The position numbers and the translations under genes were made by a program. A stretch of DNA of 20,773 bases from Thermoleophilia bacterium (GTDB taxonomy: Bacteria > Actinomycetota > Thermoleophilia > Gaiellales > SKUG01). Shown in pieces: positions 14,327 through 20,773 of the stretch. Below the pieces are notes generated by a model. It was not told where the DNA came from and searched no databases. It was given only the letters and a program-made list of their open reading frames with translations. Each line of letters starts with the position of its first letter. The first letter of the stretch is position 1. Location of the stretch: assembly GCA_025964405.1 (NCBI GenBank), contig JAOPYW010000047.1, forward strand, positions 1 to 20,773, written 5' to 3'.

Positions 14327-15470
14327 TTACTTGGCGGGCGTGTCGAGCTTGGTGGCGGCCCCGGCGTCGACATCGGCGAAGCTCGCCATGTCGATCACGT
14401 AGCGGTAGCGCGCCTCGCCGTCGTTCATCTTGGTGAAGGCGTCGTTGATGTCAGCCATCGCGAGGGTCTGCACCTCCGGGGCGATGTCGTGCTCGGCGCA
14501 GAAGTCGAGCACCTCCTGCGTCTCCTCGATGCCGCCGATGATCGAGCCGGCGAGCGTGCGGCGTCCCATCGCGAGGTGGAAGCCGTCGGGCGCCTGCGCC
14601 CGCTCGCCATCCTGCAGCGGCTCGAGGGCGCCGCAGTTGATCATGATGCCGTCGAGGGCGAGCAGCTGCAGGTAGGCGTTGGTGTCGTAGCCGAAGGGGA
14701 TCGTGGCGATGATGTGGGTCAGGCTCTTCTCCGCCGCCTGCATCGCCGCCTCATCGCTGACCACGAGCACGTCGGCGCGCTTCTCCTCGCTGGTGGTGAT
14801 CGCCGTCACCTCCGCGCCGAGCGCCTTCGCGATCTGCACGCCCATGTGGCCCAGGCCGCCGATGCCGGCGATGCCGACCTTGTGGCCCTTGCCGATCTTC
14901 CAGTGCTTCATGGGTGACCACATGGTGACGCCGGCGCACAGGATCGGTGCGGCGGCCTCGGGGTCGAGCCCGTCGGGGATGGTCAGTACGAACTCCTCGC
15001 GCACGACCATGCTCTGGGAATAGCCACCGAACGTGATCTGCTCGGTCACGCGGTCGGGCGCGTTGTAGGTCATCGTCGGCATCTCGACGCAGTACTGCTC
15101 GAGGCCCGCTTCGCACGACTCGCAGTGCTGGCAGGAGTCGACCATGCAGCCCACGCCCACGAGGTCACCCTCACGGAACTTCACGACGTGCTCGCCCACG
15201 GCGGCTACGCGGCCGACGATCTCGTGCCCAGGCAGGCACGGGAACTCGGTCGGCTGCGTGTCGTGCCATTCGTCGCGCACCTGGTGCAGGTCGGAGTGGC
15301 AGACGCCGCAATGCAGCACCTCGATGGGCACGTCGTGCGCGCGCAGCGCACGACTGCACCGGCTGCAGCGGCGACGACTTGTCGGGTGCTGCGTAGCCGA
15401 GCGTGGTCGTGGTCGCGTCGGGCGCACCGACGGTGATGCGCGACGCGGATCGCGAGGGTGACTGGGTCAT
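14327..15470 (-). pseudogene. Zinc-dependent alcohol dehydrogenase (YahK/CAD type), frameshifted near the N-terminus
   Basis: A medium-chain NAD(P)-dependent alcohol/aldehyde reductase. ATG 15470 (AGGAG upstream) starts 'TVGAPDATTTTLGYAAPD', a normal N-terminus, but that frame leaves the family after 'SPLQPVQ' (~15355). The body continues in another frame: 'RALRAHDVPIEVLHCGVCHSD' (catalytic Cys), 'PGHEIVGRV', the structural-zinc set 'CQHCESCEAGLEQYC', the 'GIGGLGHMGVQIAK' Rossmann motif and 'GSIIGGIEETQEVLDFC'. A net +1 shift (1 extra or 2 missing bases) at ~15345-15358 joins them. The open frame alone starts at 15427 and has a nonsense Arg-rich N-terminus. After 'TSEEKRAD' the usual 'LGAD' loop seems ~7 residues short compared with YahK, from memory. 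Its start overlaps the small acidic protein's stop (ATGA). Confidence 0.87.
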
Positions 15471-15778
15471 GCCGAGGCTCCTGGCATCTCGTCGGTTCGT
15501 CCCGCGCCCTCGGGCACGCCGTCGGGCTGGTCCTGGAAGGGACGATCGTGGTGCTCCAGCGCGCGGTCGATGTCGTGGTCGGCCGAGTGGTCGGCGCTGG
15601 CATCGTCGTCGTAGCCGGCGTCGCTGCTCGCGTCGACCGGAGGCGTACGCGGTTCGGCCGGCTCGTCGTCGACCCCGGCCTCGCTGCGCAGCCGCTGCAC
15701 GTCGGCCGCCGTGATGGGGCTCTCGGTCGCGGTCTGCACGTCGATGGTCACGGTGCGGTCGGTGTCGCTGCTGCTCAT
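15467..15778 (-). CDS. Small acidic hypothetical protein
   Basis: A 103-residue protein I do not recognise. It is strongly acidic and rich in Asp, Glu, Ala, Ser and His, with no signal peptide or membrane segment. Residues ~8-35 ('VTIDVQTATESPITAADVQRLRS') may fold; the rest looks disordered, with a His/Asp patch 'DHSADHDIDRALEHHD'. ATG 15778 has GAAGGA upstream, a good ribosome-binding site; the in-frame extension to 15841 lacks one. Its stop overlaps the dehydrogenase start as ATGA (15467-15470), so the pair is co-translated. The coding case rests on the RBS, the coupling and the third-position GC. Confidence 0.65.
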   Translation of the reverse strand: MSSSDTDRTVTIDVQTATESPITAADVQRLRSEAGVDDEPAEPRTPPVDASSDAGYDDDASADHSADHDIDRALEHHDRPFQDQPDGVPEGAGRTDEMPGASA

Positions 15779-15885
15779 GGTGCATCCTTCGGGTCGTTGT
15801 AGCTGACCTACCTCCGCGCGGGGGCAGCAAACGACGCGCACCTACGGGTGTCGCAGCTAGGTGGAGGTTCGCAACCACGACGCGC

Positions 15886-15917
15886 GGGCGCCGACATCCG
15901 GGGGGATGCCGACGCCC
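15886..15917 (-). terminator. Hairpin terminator after the small secreted protein gene
   Basis: Arms 15886-15899 and 15904-15917 pair over 14 bp with a 4-nt loop. In minus-strand RNA the two imperfect positions become G-U wobbles, whereas in plus-strand RNA they would be C-A mismatches, so the structure is suited to minus-strand transcripts. It lies 58 nt past the stop of the 186-residue protein gene. No U-tract follows. The rest of 15779-15974 shows nothing I can identify; it must contain the promoter for the acidic protein-dehydrogenase unit. Confidence 0.55.
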
Positions 15918-15974
15918 ACGGGGCGTACGTTCGTGCGCGCGTGCGTGCGAGGAACGTCGGCGCTTGGGTGCTTG

Positions 15975-16535
15975 CTACAGGTACGACCCAGTCGCCGGGG
16001 CCGTCGTCGTGGTGCCCGCGCCGGAGCCGCCCGTGTCAGTGGTTCCACCCGCCGGGGCGCCACCGGCACCCGCTCCCGGCCGGCACCCGGCGCCACCGGC
16101 GGGCAGCGGCTTGGAGACGATGTCGTCGATGTGTGCCGTGACGCCGGCGACCCGCGCGTCGGCTTGGGCCTGCGTGATCGCGCCAGCCTTCACGTCGGCG
16201 GCGGCAGCGCGGGTCTCATCCGCGATGATCGCCGCCTTCAGGTCGCCGACTTCCTTGCCGGCTGCCGCAGCTGCCTGCGTGAGCGTGCCGGTCGTACCGA
16301 GCTGCTTGCGCAGCGCGTCGGGCTTCACGCCGAGGAACTTCGCGGCCGCCGCCAGGAAGGGCGGTCCCTTGGGCGCCGGACGTGAAGCGCCCGCCGCTCC
16401 GGGCTTCCCGGCACCGGCAACTCCCGGCTGCTTCGCGGCTCCACCCGCTGCGCCCATCGAGACCGAGGCCCCGACCACGAGCAGGGTGGCGACGTTGCAG
16501 GCGACGAGTGCGGTGATGATCGATCGATGGCGCAT
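15975..16535 (-). CDS. Small secreted Ala/Gly-rich protein of unknown function
   Basis: A 186-residue exported protein. A signal peptide covers ~1-30 (MRHRS then hydrophobic 'IITALVACNVATLLVVGAS'). A Gly/Ala/Pro linker precedes an alpha-helical module (~60-140): 'AAAKFLGVKPDALRKQL', 'TLTQAAAAAGKEVGDLKAAI' and 'VKAGAITQAQADARVAGVT', a pattern found in many actinobacterial exported proteins without known role. The tail (~145-186) is Gly/Thr-rich with one Cys (C151). ATG 16535 has GGAG ~8 nt upstream; an alternative start at 16574 lacks one and breaks the signal peptide. It lies 131 bp after the OmpR-type kinase gene and could be a target of that system. GGTGA-CA-TCACC (16561-16572), 25 bp upstream of the start, is a possible binding site. 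Confidence 0.8.
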   Translation of the reverse strand: MRHRSIITALVACNVATLLVVGASVSMGAAGGAAKQPGVAGAGKPGAAGASRPAPKGPPFLAAAAKFLGVKPDALRKQLGTTGTLTQAAAAAGKEVGDLKAAIIADETRAAAADVKAGAITQAQADARVAGVTAHIDDIVSKPLPAGGAGCRPGAGAGGAPAGGTTDTGGSGAGTTTTAPATGSYL

Positions 16536-16666
16536 GGGTGAACTCCTGTTCGGCGGTTGCGGTGACATCACCACTGTGCCGGCCCTGCCTGTGCGGGCTC
16601 CGAGAACATCCTGAGGGTGTGCTGTGACTGCTCGATCGGGGGAGCTGCGCGCGCAGCGCAGGCCGG

Positions 16667-18163
16667 TCAGGCGAGTGGATCGAGGTGCACCGAGGCCACG
16701 AGCCCCGGCCCAGCGGCCTGCGGCGCGAGCTGCAGCGATCCGCCGTGGGCCTCCGCGATCGCCGCGACGATCGACAGCCCGAGACCGCTGCCGCCGGTCT
16801 GGCGTGCGCGGGCGCCGTCGGCGCGCCAGAACCGGTCGGGCGCCGCTGCGAGCTGGTCGGGCGCGAGCCCTGCACCCGTGTCGCCGACCTCGATCTCGAC
16901 GCCCGCGCCCATGGCACGAACACGCACGCTTGCCTCGGCATCGTCCCCCGCGTGGGCGCGCACGTTGGCGAGCAGGTTGTCGACGAGCTGGCGGATGCGC
17001 ACCCGATCGGCGCGCAGCTCGACCGCGCCCGCTGAGTCGAAGTGCACGACGCGTCCGGGCTCGATCACGCGGGCGGCGTCGACCGCGGTCGCGACGACCT
17101 GTGCGACGTCGACCGTCTCGGGATGCAGCGGCAGGCCTTCGTCGAGGCGCGACAGCAGCAGCAATTCCTCGACGAGGCGGCCGAGGTGCTCGGCCTCCTC
17201 CTCGACCCGGCGCAGGGCGGAGTCGCGCTCGGCGCCGGTCATCGACTCCCCGTGCGTGCGCGCGAGCTCAGCGAAACCGCGGATCGACGTCAGCGGCGTG
17301 CGCAGTTCATGCGACGCATCCGCGATGAAGCGCCGCAGCTGCTCCTGGGTGGCCTGCTGCGCGGCGAACGACCCGTCGATGCGATCCAGCATGTCGTTCA
17401 GGGCCCCTGCGAGACGTCCGACCTCCGTGTGCGTCCCAACCGGTGTCGGCACGCGTCGCGACAGCTCCCCGGTGCCGCCGTCGGCGGCGACCTCGGCCGC
17501 CGCCCGGGCGATCGCGTCGAGCGGCCGCAGCCCGGCGCGCACCGTCACCAGGGCGAGCAGCACGACACCGAGCGCGGCGATGCTGCCGACGATCCATTCG
17601 ATGCGCAGCAACCGGTCGAGTGTCGCGTCGGTCTCGGCGAGCGGCACCGCCACCACGAAGACGTCTGATCCACCGAGGCGTCGAGCGCCGATGCGGAAAC
17701 GAGCGCCGTCGGCCTCCCCAGCCGCGCTGACGGTCGCCGGCGCCTCCAACAGGCCGGCGATCGAACTGCGGGTCGGCTCATACCGCGGGCGATCGGTCGA
17801 GCGGACGTTGGCCGCAGCCACCCCCGTCACGACTTCGGCGAGCGGCGTCCCGTACGCGCTGCCGCCCGGCCCGGGGTTGTAGACCGCCATCCACGTTCCC
17901 GACGGAGCGGTCGCTGGGCGACGTACGACCGGCGTTCCATCGGTCGGGGTCGGGGAGGGGTCCTGCTGGGTACCGGGCGAACCCGGTCGGGGCGGCTGGG
18001 CGTTCTGCAGCACCTGGTCGAGCTGGCGATCGGCGCGCTCGAGCAGGTTGCTGCGCAGCGAGCTGAAGGTCGCCACGTCGACGACCACGATCGCCGCGAT
18101 CGCGACGAGCGCCACCACGAGCACGAGGCGCGTGCGGAGGGTCCAGGCCGCAGGTCGACCCAT
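16667..18163 (-). CDS. Sensor histidine kinase with HAMP, HisKA and HATPase_c domains
   Basis: A 498-residue OmpR-family partner kinase. Membrane helices at ~12-32 and ~190-208 enclose an extracytoplasmic domain (~33-189) with a Pro-rich stretch (~57-75), the likely sensing region. A HAMP domain (~208-262, 'RPLDAIARAAAEVAADGG') follows, then HisKA with 'FIADASHELRTPLTSIRGF' (phospho-acceptor H285), the N-box 'LVDNLLANVRAHA' (N400), G1 'VGDTGAGL' (D428) and G2 'GGSGLGLSIV' (457-466). All catalytic boxes are intact. ATG 18163 overlaps the regulator stop by one base (TGATG), implying co-translation. The signal is not evident from sequence. The nearest characterised relatives would be actinobacterial PrrB/TcrY/MprB-like kinases, but I do not assign a specific name. 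Confidence 0.94.
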   Translation of the reverse strand: MGRPAAWTLRTRLVLVVALVAIAAIVVVDVATFSSLRSNLLERADRQLDQVLQNAQPPRPGSPGTQQDPSPTPTDGTPVVRRPATAPSGTWMAVYNPGPGGSAYGTPLAEVVTGVAAANVRSTDRPRYEPTRSSIAGLLEAPATVSAAGEADGARFRIGARRLGGSDVFVVAVPLAETDATLDRLLRIEWIVGSIAALGVVLLALVTVRAGLRPLDAIARAAAEVAADGGTGELSRRVPTPVGTHTEVGRLAGALNDMLDRIDGSFAAQQATQEQLRRFIADASHELRTPLTSIRGFAELARTHGESMTGAERDSALRRVEEEAEHLGRLVEELLLLSRLDEGLPLHPETVDVAQVVATAVDAARVIEPGRVVHFDSAGAVELRADRVRIRQLVDNLLANVRAHAGDDAEASVRVRAMGAGVEIEVGDTGAGLAPDQLAAAPDRFWRADGARARQTGGSGLGLSIVAAIAEAHGGSLQLAPQAAGPGLVASVHLDPLA

Positions 18164-18924
18164 CAGCTGGTGCCCCGCGGCAGGCGCAGGCTGTAGCCCA
18201 CGCCCCGCACGGTGTGGATGAGGGCGGGCTCGTCGATGTCGACCTTGCGCCGCAGGTAGCTGATGTAGGTCTCGACGATGTTGGAGTCACCGCCGAAGTC
18301 GTACTCCCACACCGCATCGAGGATCTGGCTGCGTGACAGGGCGAGCGTCGCGTTCTCGAGCAGGTACCGCAGCAGGTCGAACTCCCGCGGCGTGAGCTCG
18401 ATGTGCCGCTCCCCCCGCGTGACCTCGTGCGTGCCCGCGTCGAGCAGCAGGTCGTGGAAGCGCAGCTGCACCGTCGTCGGTGCGGTCGTCGCGCGCTCCT
18501 CGGCCGCAGGCGTGGCTGCGACCCGCCGCAGAACGCTGCGTACGCGCGCCAGCAGCTCCTCGATGCGGAAGGGCTTGGTGACGTAGTCCTCCGCGCCGAG
18601 GTCGAGGCCGCGCACGAGGTCGACGGTGTCGTCGCGCGCGCTCACCACGATGATCGCCGGGGCGTCGGGCATGCCGGCCAGCGCGCGCTGCACCGCGAAT
18701 CCGTCGAGACCGGGCAGCATGACGTCGAGCAGCACGAGCTGCGGCTGCCATGCGGCGATCCGCTCGAGCGCGAGCGCACCGTCGCCGACCACGTCGACGT
18801 CGTAGCCCTCGAAGCGCAGCGCGCGCGACATGAGCTCGGCGATCTGCGGCGTGTCCTCGACCACGAGCACCCGGGCAGCGGGAGCTCGGGCGGGCACGGA
18901 AGCGTGGTCGTCGGCCGTCGGCAT
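18163..18924 (-). CDS. OmpR/PhoB-family response regulator
   Basis: A 253-residue two-component regulator. The receiver domain (~17-132) has E23/D24, phospho-acceptor D67 in 'LLDVMLPGLDG', S95 and K117 in 'VTKPFR'. The winged-helix domain (~155-250) has 'LTPREFDLLRYLLENA' and 'VETYISYLRRKVD' with the C-terminal 'TVRGVGYSLR' hairpin. I choose ATG 18924, which has GGAG 7 nt upstream; starts at 18942 and 18981 give an N-terminus overlapping the small upstream ORF and lacking family similarity. The RBS lies in the stop codon of the candidate 36-residue ORF (TAGGAG), and the kinase follows with a 1-bp overlap, so all three may be translationally linked. Confidence 0.94.
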   Translation of the reverse strand: MPTADDHASVPARAPAARVLVVEDTPQIAELMSRALRFEGYDVDVVGDGALALERIAAWQPQLVLLDVMLPGLDGFAVQRALAGMPDAPAIIVVSARDDTVDLVRGLDLGAEDYVTKPFRIEELLARVRSVLRRVAATPAAEERATTAPTTVQLRFHDLLLDAGTHEVTRGERHIELTPREFDLLRYLLENATLALSRSQILDAVWEYDFGGDSNIVETYISYLRRKVDIDEPALIHTVRGVGYSLRLPRGTS

Positions 18925-18934
18925 CGCAGCGCTC

Positions 18935-19045
18935 CTACCCATTGGGCACCACCACGAACTGGCCCATCGTGCCATCGTCATCGGCGCCCGCAGCGATGAC
19001 GCCCGCCACCAGGTGCTCGGCTCGCGGACGCGTGGCGTGGCGCAT
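18935..19045 (-). CDS. Candidate 36-residue small protein or leader peptide
   Basis: ATG 19045 is preceded by a strong ribosome-binding site (GGGGGAG, then CTGC, then ATG). The ORF encodes 36 residues: a basic, His/Arg-containing start, a hydrophobic middle 'EHLVAGVIAAG', an acidic 'ADDDG' patch and a 'FVVVPNG' end, and stops with TAG at 18937-18935. That stop is embedded in the RBS of the OmpR-type regulator (TAGGAG), a classic translational-coupling layout. Third codon positions are mostly G/C. I recognise no family. It may be a regulatory leader peptide, a small protein of its own, or a chance ORF in the 5' leader. Confidence 0.5.
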   Translation of the reverse strand: MRHATRPRAEHLVAGVIAAGADDDGTMGQFVVVPNG

Positions 19046-19148
19046 GCAGCTCCCCCTCATTCACTCAGACAGGTGATCGAGGCCTGAGGGTACTCGGACA
19101 ACCTGTGAGGAAGCTGAGCATGGCCTGTGCGTCGGGCTCGCCCGCACC

Positions 19149-20773
19149 TCAGGCGCGCCAGCGCTTCTGCAGCTCCCGGATCTGCGCCCAGCTCCGCGTG
19201 TTGAGCACCTGCTCAGCGGTGAGGCCCGCGCGCCGCGCGATCGCCACCCCGTGCTCGACGAGGCCGAGCGTGTTGGGTCCGTGCGCGTCGGAATCGATCA
19301 CGAGCAGCACCCCGGCGGCCGCAGCGCGTTCGGCCGTCTCGGCATCGAGGTCGAGGCGGTCGGGCGAGGCGTTGATCTCGAGGAAGGTGCCGGTCTCCGC
19401 GGCCAGCTCGATGAGCCGGTCGGTGTCGAGCGCCGTCTTCGGGCGCCGCAGCAGCAGTCGGCTCGTCGGGTGGCCGATGCAGTCGACGTAGGGGTTGCGC
19501 AGTGCGCGCTCGATGCGCCGGTTGATCTCCTCCGCAGACTGCCGCTGCCTGGTGTGGATCGAGGCGACCACCCAGTCGAGGCGTCGCATGACGTCGTCGG
19601 TGAAGTCGAGCGACCCGTCGGGCAGGATCTCCATCTCCGTGCCCTGCAGCAGGCTGAAGTCGCTGGGGAGCTCGGCGCGCACTGCTTGGAGTTCGCGCCA
19701 CTGGGCGGCGAGGCCCGCCTCGTTGAGGCCGTTGGTGATGAAGAGCGAGTGGGAGTGGTCGGTGATCACCACGTGGCCGTAGCCGCGCGCGATCGCACCT
19801 GCCGCCATCTCCGCGACCGTGGCGCGGCCGTCGCTCCACTCCGAGTGACAGTGCATCTCGCCGCGCAGGTCGGCGACCTCGACGAGCTGCGGGAGGGTGC
19901 CGGCGCGGGCGCGCTCGAGGATGCCCGGACGGTCGCGGAGCTCCGGCGGGACCCAGGGGAGTGGTTCGGGCGCGGCGAGCGCGGCGCGCGCGAAGTCGCG
20001 TGGACCGATGCCGTGGAGCAGCGCCTCCGCCTCATGGGCGACGTCGGCGACGTGGATGCGCACACCGGCCCCCGAGCTGCCCTGCAGCGCGAAGGTCAGG
20101 CACTCGTCGTCGATGAGCGGCGCCTCGCTCGAGGTGTACCAGCCGCGGTCGTCGAGCAGCTCCCGCACGACGGCGGTCGCGGCGGGCGCATCCTCAGCCA
20201 CCACCACGAGGTCGAGCACGTCGACCACCTCGAACCCGCGTGCGAGCTGCCCCCCAACGTGCACGCGGAGCACGCCTGGCACGCCGGCCGCGAGCACGAC
20301 CCGCACGTCGTCGGCCGCGCGCTGCGCGTGCGACCGGAGCATGCCCTCGGCCAGCTCCTCGGGCTCTGTCTCGAGCGTCAGCAGCCCGTCGCGGATCGCC
20401 TCCACCGTCGCCGGGCCGATGCCGGGCACGGTCAGGAGCCGGCCGTCGTCGACGGCTTCGAGCAGGTCGTCGAGCGTGCGCAGCTCGAGCTGCTCGAAGA
20501 TACGCTCGGCCTTGGCGCGGCTCACCCCGCGAAAGCGGGGCAGCACCATCAGCGTCGACGGCGTGCGCTCACGCATGCGTTCCAGCTCGGCGATCGAGCC
20601 GGTCTCACACAGCTCGATGACCCGTCGCTGGATCGACTGCCCGATGCCCCGCAGGTCGGTGGCCCGCCCGCTCATCGCGAGGGTGCCGACGGAGGCGGGC
20701 AGCCGGCGTATCGTGCGCGCAGCTCCCCGGTACGCACGCGCCGGGTACCGCGCACCCGACATGTCGAGGTGGT
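19149..20773 (-). CDS. polX: PolX-like PHP-domain protein (DNA polymerase/3'-5' exonuclease family), 5' end outside window
   Basis: A family-X polymerase/PHP protein, at least 537 residues; the frame stays open through 20773, and 'ARYPARAYRGAARTI' corresponds to ~residue 20 of typical PolX, so the start is outside. The helix-hairpin-helix region has 'LLTVPGIGPATVEAI' (~109-123). In the nucleotidyltransferase region, the usual GS-x-RRG plus GDxD reads 'GGQLARGFEVVDVLD', so the first catalytic Asp appears replaced by Val, and the third (VDLR) reads 'GVRIHV'. The C-terminal PHP domain is complete: 'EMHCHSEWSDG' (H304, H306), 'ITDHSHS' (H336), 'GTEMEIL' (E376), 'VVASIHT' (H403), 'IGHPTSRLL' (H431), 'VIDSDAHG' (D492, H494). 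I infer a Mn-dependent nuclease or phosphoesterase, probably without polymerase activity. Confidence 0.88.
   Translation of the reverse strand, partial: HLDMSGARYPARAYRGAARTIRRLPASVGTLAMSGRATDLRGIGQSIQRRVIELCETGSIAELERMRERTPSTLMVLPRFRGVSRAKAERIFEQLELRTLDDLLEAVDDGRLLTVPGIGPATVEAIRDGLLTLETEPEELAEGMLRSHAQRAADDVRVVLAAGVPGVLRVHVGGQLARGFEVVDVLDLVVVAEDAPAATAVVRELLDDRGWYTSSEAPLIDDECLTFALQGSSGAGVRIHVADVAHEAEALLHGIGPRDFARAALAAPEPLPWVPPELRDRPGILERARAGTLPQLVEVADLRGEMHCHSEWSDGRATVAEMAAGAIARGYGHVVITDHSHSLFITNGLNEAGLAAQWRELQAVRAELPSDFSLLQGTEMEILPDGSLDFTDDVMRRLDWVVASIHTRQRQSAEEINRRIERALRNPYVDCIGHPTSRLLLRRPKTALDTDRLIELAAETGTFLEINASPDRLDLDAETAERAAAAGVLLVIDSDAHGPNTLGLVEHGVAIARRAGLTAEQVLNTRSWAQIRELQKRWRA

Noticed and set aside
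16644..16657. GCTGCGC-GCGCAGC palindrome after the OmpR-type kinase gene as a terminator
   Set aside because: As RNA it leaves only a 5-bp stem with a 4-nt loop and no U-tract; such CG palindromes are common by chance at this GC content.
18925..18981. Upstream starts (18942, 18981) of the OmpR-type regulator
   Set aside because: The best RBS belongs to ATG 18924, and the extension lies out of frame over the candidate small ORF.

Overview
The window is 20.8 kb of very GC-rich DNA with dense genes, short intergenic gaps and strong G/C third-position bias. It looks like a bacterial chromosome from a high-GC actinobacterial lineage. The secreted proteins suggest Thermoleophilia/Solirubrobacterales: a DUF3494 protein with an Ig-like tail, and a large Ig/RTX protein whose C-terminus has the Cys-containing 'RDG..D.I.CG.G.D.V' and 'D.V..DCE.V' pattern I associate with that group. 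This placement is inference; no rRNA or marker gene is present. I see no tRNA, rRNA, CRISPR array, insertion sequence, integrase or phage gene.

Layout. (1) 1-418: non-coding as far as I can tell, with a strong hairpin (121-152) and an AT-richer promoter-like zone (265-302). (2) 419-2244, plus strand: a two-gene unit, a secreted DUF3494 (ice-binding-like) protein and an L,D-transpeptidase, joined by an ATGA overlap. (3) 5843-2276, minus strand: DUF427 protein, SAM methyltransferase, UvdE-type UV-damage endonuclease and an MGDG-synthase-like glycosyltransferase; the methyltransferase and endonuclease are 1 nt apart. (4) 6471-5887: a UPF0114/YqhA-type membrane protein with its own promoter-like region. 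(5) 9572-6552: a ~1000-residue secreted modular protein with beta-rich repeats, FN3/Ig-like domains and RTX calcium-binding nonapeptides. (6) 13678-9652: an MMPL/RND transporter followed by a NarL/DesK-type sensor kinase and response regulator. (7) 15778-13801: small acidic protein, zinc alcohol dehydrogenase and PNPOx-like flavoprotein. (8) 19045-15975: a candidate 36-residue peptide, an OmpR-type regulator, its HAMP/HisKA kinase and a small secreted protein. (9) 20773-19149: a PolX/PHP protein cut by the window edge.

The window has several envelope and stress functions: peptidoglycan cross-linking, glycolipid synthesis, secreted adhesin-like proteins, UV repair, redox enzymes and two two-component systems. 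I do not see one unified new system. The observations most worth checking are three reading-frame breaks within 4 kb (MMPL transporter, the kinase N-terminus, alcohol dehydrogenase), a PolX homologue whose polymerase active site looks lost while its PHP site is intact, and an unannotated 36-codon ORF whose stop codon overlaps the ribosome-binding site of the OmpR-type regulator.
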